DNA of 7,201 bases from Rubripirellula sp. (GTDB lineage: Bacteria > Planctomycetota > Planctomycetia > Pirellulales > Pirellulaceae). The first letter of the stretch is position 1; every line of letters begins with the position of its first letter. The notes beneath the pieces were generated by a model. The model had not been told where the DNA came from, made no database searches, and saw only the letters and a list, made by a program, of their open reading frames with translations. Of this stretch, positions 6,405-7,201 are shown piece after piece. The DNA lies in the NCBI GenBank assembly GCA_029287555.1, contig JARFQX010000303.1:1-7201 (forward strand), read 5' to 3'. The translations under genes were made by a program, and so were the position numbers.

Positions 6405-6545
6405 CGGAGTCGGTGTTTTGCTCGCTACTTTCGCGGTCGGTGCCTACCACCAGGAGGCATTTCACGCTATCGTCATCACGGTCCGCGACTTGTGACCGAC
6501 GTGCCCGACTGGTCACGCGAGGATCCGTTCCGACCCGCTATGTGA
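6400..6545 (+). pseudogene. Possible frameshifted micro-gene for a small membrane protein
   Basis: From ATG 6400 the frame reads MVGVGVLLATFAVGAYHQ and continues to ITVRDL, then TGA at 6493. The codons have about 70% G/C at the third position. Right there the +2-shifted frame takes over with VTDVPDWSREDPFRPAM and a TGA at 6543, again with high third-position G/C. One missing base near 6490 would join them into a protein of about 48 aa with one hydrophobic helix. I do not recognise a family. A rival reading is an uninterrupted 52-codon frame from ATG 6387 to 6545, but its first part is Arg/Cys-rich with only about 40% third-position G/C. Confidence 0.3.
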
Positions 6546-6565
6546 AGGTTTTCCTTCTTCGAAGG
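6544..6565 (+). promoter_or_regulatory. Three-arm repeat able to form two mutually exclusive hairpins
   Basis: GAAGG (6544-6548), CCTTC (6553-6557) and GAAGG (6561-6565) lie in a row with 4-nt and 3-nt loops. The middle arm can pair with either flank, so only one hairpin can form at a time. It lies about 90 bp before the activator start. Short arms make a regulatory role speculative. Confidence 0.3.
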
Positions 6566-6657
6566 TTGATTGCTTATCGAGTTGAGTGCTGGCGTTCTTC
6601 GATGCGGTGGTGTCCTCGATCGGGCCCGATCTGAGTTTTGGTTTCCCAACGTTTTTC

Positions 6658-7201
6658 ATGGCGATCCTCGGCATTTCTCCCAGCGGGCCGGGCGGCCCCC
6701 CGATTCCCGGCATCATCGGCACTTCGCCCGCGATGCAGGAAGTGTATCGCATCACCCGGCGCGTGGCGGGGAGCAATGCCTCGGTGTTGATCCTCGGGGA
6801 AACCGGCGTGGGCAAGGAATTGATCGCCAATGCGATCCATCGGCTCAGCCACCGGTGTGGTGGCCCCTTTGTTCGAGTCAACTGCGGGGCGCTCAGCGAA
6901 AGCCTGCTCGAGAGTGAGTTATTTGGCCACGTTCGCGGGGCGTTCACCGGCGCGGTCGCCAACCGGACCGGACGGTTTGAGGCGGCCAATGGTGGGACCG
7001 TGTTTCTGGATGAGATCAACAGCACCTCGCTGACCCTGCAAGTCAAACTGCTGCGCGTGTTGCAAGAACGTGAGTTTGAGAGGGTGGGCGACACAAGCAC
7101 GCTCAGCACCGACGCGAGGATTCTGGCGGCCAGCAATCGCGACCTGATGCAGGAAGTCCGTGAAGAACGATTTCGTGAAGACCTTTACTGGAGGTTGAAC
7201 G
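6658..7201 (+). CDS. Sigma-54-dependent transcriptional activator (AAA+), 5' part only (runs off right edge)
   Basis: The first 181 codons of a bacterial enhancer-binding protein. Motifs in order: IIGTSPAMQEVYR at 19-31 (start of the AAA+ domain), Walker A GETGVGKE at 47-54, GAFTGA at 94-99 (the loop that contacts sigma-54, fully conserved), Walker B VFLDEI at 115-120, ASNRDL at 158-163 (sensor I region), and RFREDLYWRLN at 171-181 with the arginine fingers. Every ATPase and sigma-54 contact element in view is intact, so it should remodel sigma-54 RNA polymerase at promoters. The AAA+ domain starts almost at the N-terminus, so no receiver, GAF or PAS sensory domain precedes it, as in PspF-like activators. 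The DNA-binding domain would lie past the edge. The start is uncertain: the frame is open upstream to a GTG at 6586 with coding-like codons, and neither start has a clear ribosome-binding site. Confidence 0.9.
   Translation, partial: MAILGISPSGPGGPPIPGIIGTSPAMQEVYRITRRVAGSNASVLILGETGVGKELIANAIHRLSHRCGGPFVRVNCGALSESLLESELFGHVRGAFTGAVANRTGRFEAANGGTVFLDEINSTSLTLQVKLLRVLQEREFERVGDTSTLSTDARILAASNRDLMQEVREERFREDLYWRLN

Larger units (their letters stand above)
6309..6657. other. Intergenic region before the sigma-54 activator gene
   Basis: About 350 bp without a clear intact gene. It holds a GC-rich hairpin candidate (6358-6382), a second hairpin (6384-6404), a possibly frameshifted micro-gene (6400-6545) and a three-arm fold (6544-6565). 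From 6586 the frame of the downstream activator is open and codes with a high-GC third position, so part of this region may belong to that gene. Confidence 0.4.

Noticed and set aside
1..7201. CRISPR arrays, tRNA or rRNA genes, insertion sequences, phage or defence genes
   Set aside because: I saw no spaced direct repeats of CRISPR size, no cloverleaf-like segments, no transposase or integrase motifs, and no terminal inverted repeats. The only tandem repeat is the short 10-bp array at 431-460.

Overview
The window looks like chromosomal DNA of a planctomycete, probably of the Pirellulaceae/Rhodopirellula type. It is GC-rich, ribosome-binding sites are mostly weak, and several gene types are ones I associate with that phylum: a DUF5060/apiosidase-like secreted glycosidase, a run of TadE/TadG-like pilin-related genes, an exported HEAT-type protein and a sigma-54 activator. 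This assignment rests on recognising families, not on a database search.

Layout. Positions 1-369 (minus) hold the first 123 codons of an SDR-family dehydrogenase that runs off the left edge. A divergent intergenic region (370-709) follows, with a triple 10-bp repeat and a 23-bp operator-like dyad. A secreted GH140-like glycoside hydrolase (710-2350, plus) comes next. Directly after its stop codon lies a headless remnant of a TadE-like pseudopilin (2374-2637). An intact second TadE-like protein (2669-3157), a TadG-like protein that seems to have lost its central vWA domain (3244-3699), and a small single-pass membrane protein with an apparent premature stop (3709-4146) follow in the same direction. 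After a 200-bp gap there is an exported HEAT-like protein with a degenerate receiver-like domain (4392-6308). A 350-bp gap with hairpins and a possibly frameshifted micro-gene precedes the 5' part of a sigma-54-dependent AAA+ activator (6658 to beyond the right edge).

How the parts relate. The SDR dehydrogenase and the glycosidase are divergent, share an upstream region, and make sense as a small sugar-release and sugar-oxidation module. The TadE-TadE-TadG-membrane protein run is a typical surface/pilus-like cassette, but three of its four members look damaged: the first lacks its N-terminal half, the third lacks its middle, and the fourth has a stop 13 codons before a second in-frame stop. 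The simplest reading is that the cassette is decaying, possibly started by a rearrangement that placed the glycosidase gene against the truncated tadE. I did not see a new defence or mobile system. The points most worth a second look are this eroded cassette, the exported pseudo-receiver protein and the operator-like dyad.
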